Of a DNA stretch of 64,000 bases, positions 8,515 to 17,326 are shown piece after piece. The position numbers and the translations under genes are program-made. The stretch spans positions 106,856-170,855 of the forward strand of contig CABJAW010000010.1 of assembly GCA_902363665.1 (NCBI GenBank), in the 5' to 3' direction. The notes below the pieces were generated by a model that made no database searches, was not told where the DNA came from, and was given only the letters and a program-made list of their open reading frames with translations. Source of the stretch: Lachnospiraceae bacterium. GTDB lineage: Bacteria; Bacillota; Clostridia; Lachnospirales; Lachnospiraceae. Every line of letters starts with the position of its first letter. Positions within the stretch are counted from its first letter, which is position 1.

Positions 8515-10299
8515 TCAATCATTTGCCGGATGGTTTTCACTTCCAGCTGCATTTTCTGCATGTTTTTTCTCTTTTTTTGCGTTCTGTTCCGGAAGATGGC
8601 CAGCCATCCGCATCGAGATCACCGGTCCGCCGGTCTTTTCGATGTAAGCCCGTGTGATCTCCACACTTCCGATGTTGTCATCCTTCGGGATCTCATACAT
8701 GATATCCAGCATGAATTCCTCGATGATCGCCCGCAGCGCACGCGCACCGGTCTTTTTCTCCAGTGCCCGCTCCGCGATCGCTTCCAGCGCTCCGTCATCA
8801 AATGTAAGCGAGACCTCGTCAACTGCAAGCAGCTTCTGATACTGACGGATGATCGCATTTTTCGGCTCCTTTAAGATCCGCACCAGCGACTCTTTTGTCA
8901 GTCCCTGCAAGGTAAAGATGATTGGAAGCCTTCCGATAAACTCCGGGATCATACCGTAGCTGCGGATGTCGTCGACTGTTACCTTCGCAAGCAGATCCGG
9001 ATCATTGTCGTATTTATCCTTCAGGTCAGAGAGGAAACCGATCGATGCCTGACGGTTCAGGCGTTCCTTGATGATATCCTCCAGTCCTGGAAAAGCTCCG
9101 CCGCAGATAAAGAGAATATTTTTCGTGTTCACCGTTGTCATCGGAACCATCGCGTTTTTGTTGGTCGCTCCGACCGGTACTTCGACCTCTGCGCCCTCAA
9201 GGAGCTTCAGCATCCCCTGCTGAACCGATTCTCCGCTGACGTCGCGCTGTGTCGCATTTTTTTTCTTCGCGATCTTGTCGATTTCATCAATAAACACAAT
9301 TCCCTGCTCTGCCCGGTCTACGTCATTGTCCGCCGCCGCAAGCAGTCTTGAAATCACACTCTCAATGTCATCTCCGATGTAGCCCGCCTCTGTCAGGGAT
9401 GTCGCATCCGCGATCGCAAGCGGCACATCGAGCAGCTTCGCCAGTGTCTTGACCAGGTACGTCTTTCCGCTTCCGGTCGGTCCGATCATCAGCATGTTCG
9501 ACTTCTCGATCTCTACTCCGTCACTGTCATCCGCCCAAATCCGTTTATAATGATTGTAGACTGCCACAGAAATGACCTTTTTTGCGTGCTCCTGCCCGAT
9601 CACATAGTCGTCGAGGCTTGCCTTGATCTTGTGCGGTGCCGGGATCGAGCGGATATCAAACTCTTTTTTCGGCTCGGCTTCTTCCTTCGGCTTTTTCTTT
9701 TTCAGTCGCTGCTGATTCGGCATCATGCCAAAAATGTCTCCGAGGTTGATCATGCCGATGTTCGGCATCCGAAATCCGTTCCGCTTTGTGCTGCTGCTCT
9801 TTTCATCGATGACCTCCGGGTCTTCGACGGTCTCCGCGTCCTGCGATGCTGCCGCATTGGCTGCCTCATCCGATTTTCTCTCTGTTTTTTCTGTCGTTTT
9901 TTCCTGTTTTTTTCCGGATTCTTTTTTCGGTGGAGCCACCTGCTCCGGCGTTACCTCCAGCGTGATTCCCGGAATCCCCATCTGGCTTAAAAGATTCATC
10001 AGATCTTCCATGTTCGTCACATTCATCATATTCTGATACGGGAAGCCGGAGGAGTGCATCAGATCAAACATCCGCTGCATGCAGTCCGGACACACATACA
10101 TATGATTTGGCATTTCCACCATTTTTCCGGCAGTACTCTCCGGACGTCGGCACATCGCACAGTAGTGCTCGACCTTTTTCGGGCTGCTGTTTTTCTGTCC
10201 ATCATTTTCCTGCGAAACTGCCTTTTTCTCATTTTCTGTTTTTTCCGTTGTATCTGTCGTCTCGATTGTTTCGTCTGTTCTGTCCTTTGTTTCTTCCAT
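8515..10299 (-). CDS. clpX: ClpX-type AAA+ unfoldase with long linker
   Basis: 594 residues against about 420 for standard ClpX. A 40-residue acidic N-tail precedes a C4 zinc finger (Cys47, 50, 70, 73). Then comes an extra linker of about 130 residues (95-215) rich in K, E, P and S. The AAA+ module has Walker A GPTGSGKT (273-280), pore loop GYIG (306-309), Walker B VFIDEIDK (335-342) and an IGF tripeptide at 420-422 that in ClpX docks on ClpP. It unfolds proteins for ClpP degradation. No clpP is beside it, so it may be a second, specialised ClpX; whether another exists lies outside the window. Start ATG with AGAGGA upstream. Confidence 0.92.
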   Translation of the reverse strand: MEETKDRTDETIETTDTTEKTENEKKAVSQENDGQKNSSPKKVEHYCAMCRRPESTAGKMVEMPNHMYVCPDCMQRMFDLMHSSGFPYQNMMNVTNMEDLMNLLSQMGIPGITLEVTPEQVAPPKKESGKKQEKTTEKTERKSDEAANAAASQDAETVEDPEVIDEKSSSTKRNGFRMPNIGMINLGDIFGMMPNQQRLKKKKPKEEAEPKKEFDIRSIPAPHKIKASLDDYVIGQEHAKKVISVAVYNHYKRIWADDSDGVEIEKSNMLMIGPTGSGKTYLVKTLAKLLDVPLAIADATSLTEAGYIGDDIESVISRLLAAADNDVDRAEQGIVFIDEIDKIAKKKNATQRDVSGESVQQGMLKLLEGAEVEVPVGATNKNAMVPMTTVNTKNILFICGGAFPGLEDIIKERLNRQASIGFLSDLKDKYDNDPDLLAKVTVDDIRSYGMIPEFIGRLPIIFTLQGLTKESLVRILKEPKNAIIRQYQKLLAVDEVSLTFDDGALEAIAERALEKKTGARALRAIIEEFMLDIMYEIPKDDNIGSVEITRAYIEKTGGPVISMRMAGHLPEQNAKKEKKHAENAAGSENHPAND

Positions 10300-10414
10300 T
10301 CTGTTTTCCTCTGTCTTTCTGAAGCTCTGCCTGCCGGGTTTCTGTTATCCACAGCAGGTGCTGATTTCCTGCGATCTTTCCACAGAAACACGCAGTTTCC
10401 AGATCTGATGCTGT

Positions 10415-11533
10415 TTATTCCTCATGCTCCCAGTAGCCCGGACTCATCGTACACCGTTTCACCAGCCACATCGGCAGCTTTTGATACTTCTTTCCAAGTC
10501 GATATCCCAGATATTTACAGCCGCTTTGCCAGATCAGTTTCGGGATCAGATAGCCCTTTCCCTGCTTCCAGAAATACGCTGCGCTCTGCTTTACCATTTT
10601 AATGCCCTCGTTCTCAGAGCGCACAGACGCAAAGACTTCCGGGTGCTCTGCCTGGGAAACGCCGAGATCGAAATTGCGATGAAACTGCTGTCTTCCACTG
10701 TAATTGTGCGAGTGGATCACCTTCGCCCGTGCGCAGTAGCCGACTGCTCCGAAATTTCGGATCACTTTGGATGCAAAGATCATATCCTCATTGAAGATCG
10801 CATGGCGCACAAAACCGCCAAGCTGCTCATAGCTGCTTCTGCGGTACAACGCACAGACATCTGAGCAGAAAAAGGTCTTGATTCCAAGCTTTGGAAGATC
10901 CTCCACGGTCTTGATGCGTTCCTTGCTTCCATAGTTGAAGCTTCTTGTAAATCGTTCCAGTTCTCCGCAGTCAGCCGCCGGGAGCTGGCACGCGTAAGCA
11001 ACACAGATTTTACCGGCATCCCGGAAAACGCTCTCCCTGCCTTCTGATGGCTCACTGCTTTTTTCCATGCGCTCCTCTGATCCTTTTTTTTCGGTATGCA
11101 AACACTTTTGTATCCCCTTTTCGCTTTCCTTGGTGCCTGTCCGCGCTTCCTCCGCCCTCCTGCGCAGGCGCTCAGCCAGTTTTTCCGGCAGAGGCGTCTC
11201 GATCATCCGATACAGCTCCTCAATCAGGTGCGTATCTGCAGGAACCGCATCCTGCGTAAGAAACAGCAAAAACGCGCCCTGCAGCCTGCCAGCTGCCATG
11301 TGCCGCGTTCCGCCATGATCAAATTCACTTTTTCTGATGTGTATTACTTCCACGCCTCCGATCCCGTCTGTCAGTGCCGGGTCATACAGCGCTTCCTCCG
11401 TATTGACAAGGAGGATCCGTGAGGGCTTTACCGTCTGCTGCTGCAAAAGCAGAAGCAGGCGGTGCAGCCGCTCATCCGGACGATAGACCGGAATGACAAT
11501 GTCAATCTCCGGCACAGTTTTCTGCATGTTCAT
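10415..11533 (-). CDS. GT2 glycosyltransferase, rhamnosyltransferase-like
   Basis: About 372 residues, with a GT-A fold starting at IDIVIPVYRPDERL. The donor-site region FLTQDAVPAD and the motif KTFFCSDVCALYRRSSYEQLGGF with IFNEDM are typical of RfbF-like rhamnosyltransferases. Between the two halves (about 128-178) lies a charged stretch of R, E, K and S not expected inside this fold. The third codon (ATG at 11533) has GGAG at eight bases; the first ATG at 11539 is too close. It is the last gene of the polysaccharide cluster and probably adds a 6-deoxyhexose to the growing lipid-linked glycan at the inner membrane face. Confidence 0.85.
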   Translation of the reverse strand: MNMQKTVPEIDIVIPVYRPDERLHRLLLLLQQQTVKPSRILLVNTEEALYDPALTDGIGGVEVIHIRKSEFDHGGTRHMAAGRLQGAFLLFLTQDAVPADTHLIEELYRMIETPLPEKLAERLRRRAEEARTGTKESEKGIQKCLHTEKKGSEERMEKSSEPSEGRESVFRDAGKICVAYACQLPAADCGELERFTRSFNYGSKERIKTVEDLPKLGIKTFFCSDVCALYRRSSYEQLGGFVRHAIFNEDMIFASKVIRNFGAVGYCARAKVIHSHNYSGRQQFHRNFDLGVSQAEHPEVFASVRSENEGIKMVKQSAAYFWKQGKGYLIPKLIWQSGCKYLGYRLGKKYQKLPMWLVKRCTMSPGYWEHEE

Positions 11534-11563
11534 CCGCATCTCTCCAAAATCTGTGCAGTTCGT

Positions 11564-13042
11564 TTACTGAATTCCGGTATTGTTTATGATCTGATTGCTG
11601 ATCTGCTGTACCGTATCAGAGACCGTGTAGTCTGTATCGCCGAACAGGTACTCATGCAGCTGTTTTACATTCGCTGCCAGATTGACCGGTACAACGCAGT
11701 CACCTGCATCCACATCCGCAGCAACCTGGTCATACGGAAATCCCTGAGTGTCTGCGATCGTGTATTTTCCAATATCTGCCGCAAGTGCAATGATCTCTGT
11801 GTTGCTCAAACTTGTCTTGATGTACGGCATCATTGTACCGATCATGCTCGCAAGTGTTGTCACACCCTGGCTCTTTGCCCCCTCAAAGATTTTTTCCAGG
11901 ACCAGTCTCTGCCGCTCGGTACGCTTATAATCCCAGCCTTCCGTATAACGGATCCGGCAATAAGCCATCGCCTGAATACCGCTAAGATGCTGCATACCGG
12001 ATGACTGTACATTTTCATAAGAAACTCCGGTAACCTGAGAGGTTTCAACCAGATAAGCGTTCAGCCATTTTACTTCCTCATCGGTTAATTCAATATCAAT
12101 ACCGCCAAGCAGATCAACCGCCTCGATAACTGCGCTGAAATCAACCGTTGCAAAATCTGTGATATCCAGATCCAGGTTTTTATTCAGCATATTGATCGCC
12201 CGCTCCGGGCCGCCGCCTGCATATGCAGAGTTTGCCTTTGAATAGGAACCTTCATTTACATCCAGATACGTGTCACGGTAAACAGAGACAAGTCTTATTT
12301 CCCCTGTCTTCTGGTTGATGCTGCATACCATGATCGTATCACTATTCGTACCTCCATCCAGCTCGCCGTCACGGGAATCGACGCCGAACAGAGCCAGATT
12401 CCGGTATCCCTTTTTGCTTGTCAGGCCGCTGTTGACTACGATGTCTTTCAGATGGATCCTTCCCATCCGTCCAAGCTGCGCTGCACCAAATAATCCGAGT
12501 GCCAGCACAAGAAGCACAATGATCTCAATCGTAAAAATCAGTTTTCTGTGTTTTTTCTTCTTTTTTCCTTTGCGGCCCTTTTTGCCGCCATCCGGCTCCT
12601 CATAATATCCCTGCTGATAATAACCATTTGGGCCACCCTGACAGTAACCATTTCCGGGTCCATTCTGAGCTTCCTGATAATAACCGCCCTGTCGGCCATT
12701 TGGATTTCCCTGATAATAGCCGCCCTGCTGGCCATTTGGGTTTCCCTGATAATAACCGCCCTGCTGACCATTTGGGTTTCCCTGATAATAACCGCCCTGC
12801 TGGCCATTTGGGTTTCCCTGATAATAGCCGCCCTGCTGACCATTTGGATTTCCCTGATAATAGCCGCCCTGCCGGCCATTTGGATTTCCCTGATAATAGC
12901 CACCCTGGCCGTTATACTCACTGCCCTGGCGATTCTGATAGTATGCCTGTTCTTCTTCCGGTGTGCACACTCTCCGCTGCATTCCCTGCTGATTCAAACG
13001 CTTCCCATTTCTTCCGCAGTTTTCTTCCCTGTTTTCTGCCAT
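11564..13042 (-). CDS. LytR-CpsA-Psr (LCP) glycopolymer ligase with repeat-rich N-tail
   Basis: 492 residues. The cytoplasmic N-part (1-178) is low-complexity: six perfect copies of a 12-residue Y-Y-Q-G-N-P-N-G unit at about 49-120, degenerate copies after, then a lysine/arginine block. One membrane segment (about 180-202) leads to the extracellular LCP domain (about 224-400), with VDSRDGELDGGTNSDTIMV and the RYTEGWDYKRTERQRLVL stretch that holds the pyrophosphate-binding arginines. LCP enzymes move lipid-linked polysaccharide onto peptidoglycan, the expected last step for the glycan made by this cluster. The repeat tail is outside the family norm. Confidence 0.92.
   Translation of the reverse strand: MAENREENCGRNGKRLNQQGMQRRVCTPEEEQAYYQNRQGSEYNGQGGYYQGNPNGRQGGYYQGNPNGQQGGYYQGNPNGQQGGYYQGNPNGQQGGYYQGNPNGQQGGYYQGNPNGRQGGYYQEAQNGPGNGYCQGGPNGYYQQGYYEEPDGGKKGRKGKKKKKHRKLIFTIEIIVLLVLALGLFGAAQLGRMGRIHLKDIVVNSGLTSKKGYRNLALFGVDSRDGELDGGTNSDTIMVCSINQKTGEIRLVSVYRDTYLDVNEGSYSKANSAYAGGGPERAINMLNKNLDLDITDFATVDFSAVIEAVDLLGGIDIELTDEEVKWLNAYLVETSQVTGVSYENVQSSGMQHLSGIQAMAYCRIRYTEGWDYKRTERQRLVLEKIFEGAKSQGVTTLASMIGTMMPYIKTSLSNTEIIALAADIGKYTIADTQGFPYDQVAADVDAGDCVVPVNLAANVKQLHEYLFGDTDYTVSDTVQQISNQIINNTGIQ
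12683..12898 (-). repeat. Six 36-bp tandem repeats inside the LCP gene
   Basis: Six in-frame copies of a 36-base unit encoding Y-Y-Q-G-N-P-N-G-(Q/R)-Q-G-G. The copies differ by only a few third-position or Q/R changes, so recent slippage or unequal exchange is likely. The copy number probably varies between strains. Confidence 0.9.
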
Positions 13043-13100
13043 CCTCGCTTCCCCTTTCTTCCGCCGCCGCGGCTGTCAGCCAGATCAGATCCTGACCCGG

Positions 13101-14510
13101 TTAATATGCATTTTTGTTTACAAATCCCTTAAATACAGTCAGAAACAATATTTTGATGTCCAGACCGACCGTCCAGTTTTCAATATAGTAAAGGTCGTAC
13201 TCGATCCTCTTGCGGATCGAGGTATTGCCCCGATACCCGTTGATCTGCGCCCAGCCGGTCATGCCCGGCCGCACCTGATGCTTCACCATGTAGCGCGGAA
13301 TCTCCTCCCGGAATTTTTCCACAAACTGCGGACGTTCCGGCCGCGGTCCGACCAGGCTCATATCTCCTTTTAAGACATTAAAAAGCTGCGGCAGTTCGTC
13401 GATGCTCGTCTTTCGGATAAAACGGCCCACCGGGGTGACACGCGGATCGTTTTTGATTGTCCAGCCCTTCTTTTCCTCTGATTTTGCCTGCACTTCCATC
13501 GAACGGAATTTGTACATCTGAAACGGCTTATTGTGTAGTCCCACACGCTCCTGCGTAAAGATCAGCGGCCCCTTCGACGTTCCCTTTATGAGCAGCGCTG
13601 TCACAAGCATTACCGGTGAAAATAAAATGATACAGATGATTGAACCGACAAGGTCCATCGCCCGCTTTACCATCATGTTAAACGTATTGGAAAGCGGTAC
13701 GTGGCGGATATTAATGACCGCCAGACCGAGCAGATCCTCTGTGTACGGTTTTGTCGGAATAATTTTACTGTAATCCGGTATAAATTTTGTGTGGACCCCT
13801 TCCTTTTCACACATTGCCACGATCCGTTCCAGCTTGTAGTACTCCGGCAGGCCAAGCGTGATCGCGATCTCATCCGGGTGATTATCTTCCAGCAGTTCAT
13901 TTAAGGCATCGGTTCTTCCGATCACTTCAATATTTTTATACGTAGTCCCCTTCGGCATGCTGTCGTCGAGGATTCCCATCACATTGTAGCCCCACTGCGG
14001 ATTCTGCGTGATACGGTCAATATACTCCTCTGCCGCACGGCTGTAGCCGACCAGCAGAATATGCTTCAGGTTCAGTCCTATCCGGCGCATGTTCATCAGT
14101 GTCATGCGGACAATATTCCGCTCCACAAAGGTCAGCACCACATTCAGCACCAGGAACAGGCCAATCTGCAGACGTGACACGTCCGGCAGACGAAGCATAA
14201 AGTACGCTGCCATCATGCCGAGGCCGCCGATGACATTGGCTTTTACAATGTTGCTGCCCTCAAGCCTGCGTCCCTGCACACGCTTTGGCGTATACAGTCC
14301 GCACGCATAATTGAGCAGCAAAAAAAATGGTACCAGAATGACGAGTACCATCATATAAAATTCCGGCGGCAGAACACCGATTGCCTTGCCCTCGACGCTT
14401 CGCAGCATCGCATACCAGGAAATCAGATAGGCCACGATCGTCACCAGACCGTCAAGTGCCACCTGCAGCCTGTTAAAATGTTTCTGGTTATCTTTTATCA
14501 ATCTGTTCAC
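13101..14510 (-). CDS. Undecaprenyl-phosphate sugar phosphotransferase (initiating glycosyltransferase)
   Basis: 469 residues, WbaP/CpsE-like. Four membrane segments at about 15-125 precede a Rossmann-like domain (150-260), another membrane segment (about 275-300, [19 protein letters not shown]) and the catalytic bacterial sugar transferase domain. That domain has [25 protein letters not shown] with PRPERP, and [15 protein letters not shown]. It loads sugar-1-phosphate on undecaprenyl phosphate and so starts synthesis of the repeat unit. The start is GTG at 14510; a TTG three codons later is better spaced from AGAGGTG and is an alternative. Confidence 0.93.
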   Translation of the reverse strand: MNRLIKDNQKHFNRLQVALDGLVTIVAYLISWYAMLRSVEGKAIGVLPPEFYMMVLVILVPFFLLLNYACGLYTPKRVQGRRLEGSNIVKANVIGGLGMMAAYFMLRLPDVSRLQIGLFLVLNVVLTFVERNIVRMTLMNMRRIGLNLKHILLVGYSRAAEEYIDRITQNPQWGYNVMGILDDSMPKGTTYKNIEVIGRTDALNELLEDNHPDEIAITLGLPEYYKLERIVAMCEKEGVHTKFIPDYSKIIPTKPYTEDLLGLAVINIRHVPLSNTFNMMVKRAMDLVGSIICIILFSPVMLVTALLIKGTSKGPLIFTQERVGLHNKPFQMYKFRSMEVQAKSEEKKGWTIKNDPRVTPVGRFIRKTSIDELPQLFNVLKGDMSLVGPRPERPQFVEKFREEIPRYMVKHQVRPGMTGWAQINGYRGNTSIRKRIEYDLYYIENWTVGLDIKILFLTVFKGFVNKNAY

Positions 14511-14543
14511 CTCTCGCTGCGGTCTCTTTGCAGTCCCACTACG

Positions 14544-15503
14544 TTAAAAATCTTTCACCCTCCGGATCAGATTCACCCACAGCTCCAGCTGTATTTTTCC
14601 GTAATTTCGAAGATTTTTCCACTGAAATCTTACCTTTTTTTCTCTGCGGCACATTCGGACTCCGGCAATCAGCCCCTTTGCGTACGTGCCACCCAGTCCC
14701 TTTTTCACAAAAAACAGAAATTTTACCAGAAATCCGACGATCAGAAAAGGCAGATTCAACACGATCTGTAAAAATGGCATGTTTTTGTAGATCAGGTAAA
14801 TGCTGTTTCTTGAGGAATGCCGTACTTTGAACTCATTGTAAATGGATCCGCTCGTCGCACTGCCGACATGGCGCACGACTGCATTCGGCACGTAAATGCT
14901 GCGGTATCCTGCAATCCGGGCCCGCCAGCACACATCGACATCTTCCAGATATGCGAAATGCGCCTCATCAAAATCACCAATCTCGTCAAAAATGCGGCGC
15001 TCATAGATCGCTGCTCCCGCACAGGCAGAAAATACCTCCCGCGGACGCTCATATAAGATGGCACGTTTTCCCCTGGCAGGGGTAAAAGCCCAGCCCAATG
15101 CACAGTAAAAATCACCGCAGTTGTCCATCCTGGAGGGGTCCTGCATCTGAACCATCCGCGAACTTCCGGCAAAGCAGCCGCTCTCCTGCTCCATCGCAGA
15201 TACAAGCTTCTCCACAAAGGCCGGATCGCAGATCGTATCATTGTTCAGAAGAATCACATACTTCGTCCCCGTCATTCGGATTCCCTCATTGACCGCTCCG
15301 CAGAACCCCTGATTCTTTGCAAAGCACTTCACGGTCACTTCCGGATACTCTTCCTTTACAAACTCTGCGCTGCCGTCCACAGAACCGTTGTCAATCAGGA
15401 TCACAGAGAAATCCTGCCTGCTCTGCGCCCGAAGCGAGTCAAAACAGTCCGCCAGATATTTTTTTCCATTCAGATTTGGAATCACGATCGTCGCTATCTG
15501 CAT
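14544..15503 (-). CDS. GT2 glycosyltransferase (WcaE/WbbL-like)
   Basis: 319 residues. GT-A domain from residue 5 (TIVIPNLNGKKYLADC), donor/metal motif NNDTICDPAF at about 90-100, acceptor motif EDVDVCWRARIAGY near 190. A hydrophobic pair at about 245-270 may tether it to the membrane. It starts six bases after the stop of the upstream GT gene, with GAGGAAAG just before the ATG. The family commonly contains rhamnosyl- and glucosyltransferases of surface glycans; the exact donor is not readable here. Confidence 0.9.
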   Translation of the reverse strand: MQIATIVIPNLNGKKYLADCFDSLRAQSRQDFSVILIDNGSVDGSAEFVKEEYPEVTVKCFAKNQGFCGAVNEGIRMTGTKYVILLNNDTICDPAFVEKLVSAMEQESGCFAGSSRMVQMQDPSRMDNCGDFYCALGWAFTPARGKRAILYERPREVFSACAGAAIYERRIFDEIGDFDEAHFAYLEDVDVCWRARIAGYRSIYVPNAVVRHVGSATSGSIYNEFKVRHSSRNSIYLIYKNMPFLQIVLNLPFLIVGFLVKFLFFVKKGLGGTYAKGLIAGVRMCRREKKVRFQWKNLRNYGKIQLELWVNLIRRVKDF

Positions 15504-15509
15504 CTTTCC

Positions 15510-17324
15510 TCAGCCTTTCAGAGAATAATTCCATTTTTTCAGGGAGAGATTTCGGTTGTAATAAGGATCCCCGTTTTTCAGGATTCCAGTCCACCGGCTC
15601 CTCATATATTCGATCTCACTCTGGAATCGGCGCACCTTTTCCGGTGTGTCTTCCGCTCCGCGCGTTTTCGATTCATAATGGTACAGCTCGGCATACGGAT
15701 CATATACGACGAGATATCCAAGCTCCCGCACCTTCAGGCACAGATCAACATCATTAAACGCGACCGCCAGCTTCTCTTCAAAGCCGCCCGCCGCCTCAAA
15801 TACCGTCCGTGTGATCATCATGCATGCCGCCGTCACTGCGCTCAAATCCTGCTGCAGCGCTTCCCGGTGCATATACCCTGTATGGGAGCGCTTCTGTCCG
15901 ACGAACACGCTGCCCGCCACTCCTCCGATTCCGATCACGATCCCAGCATGCTGGATCGTATCGTCCGGATAGTAAAGTCTTGCTCCAACAATGCCCGTCT
16001 TTTCTCTCTGACAATGGCCAAGCAGCTCTTCCAGCCAGTTTTCACTGATGATCTCCACATCATTGTTTAAAAACACGAGATACTCTCCTGAAGCCTTGCC
16101 CACACCGAAATTGTTGATCGCGGAATAATTGAATTCTCTGTCCCAATATACAACATGAACGCCGTTTCGTCCATCTATTTCTTTATAATAAGAGAAAATT
16201 TCCCCTGTTTTGCTGTTGTTTTCCACGACGATGATCTCATAATTTTCATATGTTGTTTTTTCCCGGATCGAGGCAAGGCATTTTTCCAGCGTCTCCTTTT
16301 CATCCTTGTTCGGAATGATGATTGAGACAAGCGGCGTACTTTTCACCGGATAATGCACGCGGTAAAATCCAAAATCTTTCTTCCGCTCCACCGTGCTGCC
16401 CGTCTCCCCGACACGCGCAAGATGCGCTTCAATCGCACGTTTTCCGGCATCATATGCATACTGTTTGCTGATCGGATTGTCCGCAGTTGACTGCGGATGT
16501 GTCCGCCAATGATACAGCACCCGCGGGATATGAACGATCTTTCTGGCTTTTTCTGTGCAGCGCAGAATAAAATCATAATCCTGTGCACCGTCATACTTGC
16601 TGTCAAAACCTCCCGCATGCGCGACAAGATCACGCTCTGCCACCAGAAAATGGCAGATGTAATTGTTGCTGCGCAGAAGATCCGGGTTGTAATCCGGCTT
16701 GAAATTCGGCTGAAAATACTCGCTTCCGTCCTGTGACGTCTTGTCCTCATCCGTATAGAGAAGATCCGGCCAGTCCAGGCTCTCCATCTCTGAAGCAATC
16801 CAGAAAAGGGCATCCGGCTCCAGGAAATCATCGTGATCCAACAGACCGATGTACTCTCCGGTCGCCATCTCAAGCGCCGCATTTGTATTGCCTGCGATTC
16901 CAAGGTTTTTCTCCAGGATCCGCACCACAATGCGGTCATCTTCCTTTGCATACTGCAAAAGCATCTGCCGCAGTCCTTCGTCCTCCGGGCTTCCGTCCGC
17001 CAGGCAGAGTTCCCAGTACGGATACGTCTGGCGCTTCACAGACTCAATCATCGCGCGCAGGAACGGCTCCGGTGTATGGTAGACCGGCACCGCAATGCTG
17101 ATCTTTACCGGACGTTCCCAGTTTTTCTTCCGCTGACGCTCCAGCTGCTCCTGTCCTGTACGGTGCGCTTCAAACCACGGTCCGTACGGCACTTCCTCCG
17201 GCTCCAGGCGATCACTTAGACGCACCAGAAATTCCTTTACACCAAAGTGTTTCAGATAACGAATGCCTTTTTGAATGTTGTACGGCGTCAGCTTTTTTAC
17301 AAAACCAGTTACTTTATTTGACAT
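15510..17324 (-). CDS. Two-domain GT2 glycosyltransferase (tandem paralogue 1)
   Basis: 604 residues with two GT-A domains. Domain 1 is at about 75-290 (SIAVPVYHTPEPFLRAMIES, DHDDFLEPDA, DGAQDYDFILRCTEKA); domain 2 is at about 335-580 (VSIIIPNKDEKETLEKCLAS, NNDVEIISENWLEELLG, FNDVDLCLKVRELGY). It shares these blocks with the genes at 20192 and 22794, so the three arose by duplication. This one has only a short N-terminal region (about 1-70). It overlaps functionally with rffA, starting two bases after its stop, so they are translated together. Such bifunctional enzymes build polymers of alternating linkage (family knowledge). Confidence 0.9.
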   Translation of the reverse strand: MSNKVTGFVKKLTPYNIQKGIRYLKHFGVKEFLVRLSDRLEPEEVPYGPWFEAHRTGQEQLERQRKKNWERPVKISIAVPVYHTPEPFLRAMIESVKRQTYPYWELCLADGSPEDEGLRQMLLQYAKEDDRIVVRILEKNLGIAGNTNAALEMATGEYIGLLDHDDFLEPDALFWIASEMESLDWPDLLYTDEDKTSQDGSEYFQPNFKPDYNPDLLRSNNYICHFLVAERDLVAHAGGFDSKYDGAQDYDFILRCTEKARKIVHIPRVLYHWRTHPQSTADNPISKQYAYDAGKRAIEAHLARVGETGSTVERKKDFGFYRVHYPVKSTPLVSIIIPNKDEKETLEKCLASIREKTTYENYEIIVVENNSKTGEIFSYYKEIDGRNGVHVVYWDREFNYSAINNFGVGKASGEYLVFLNNDVEIISENWLEELLGHCQREKTGIVGARLYYPDDTIQHAGIVIGIGGVAGSVFVGQKRSHTGYMHREALQQDLSAVTAACMMITRTVFEAAGGFEEKLAVAFNDVDLCLKVRELGYLVVYDPYAELYHYESKTRGAEDTPEKVRRFQSEIEYMRSRWTGILKNGDPYYNRNLSLKKWNYSLKG

Positions 17325-17326
17325 AT

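Noticed and set aside
12548..13132. Plus-strand frames over the LCP repeat region with hydrophobic or Pro/Asp repeats
   Set aside because: They are alternative readings of the 36-bp repeats; the minus frame continues into a proper LCP domain.
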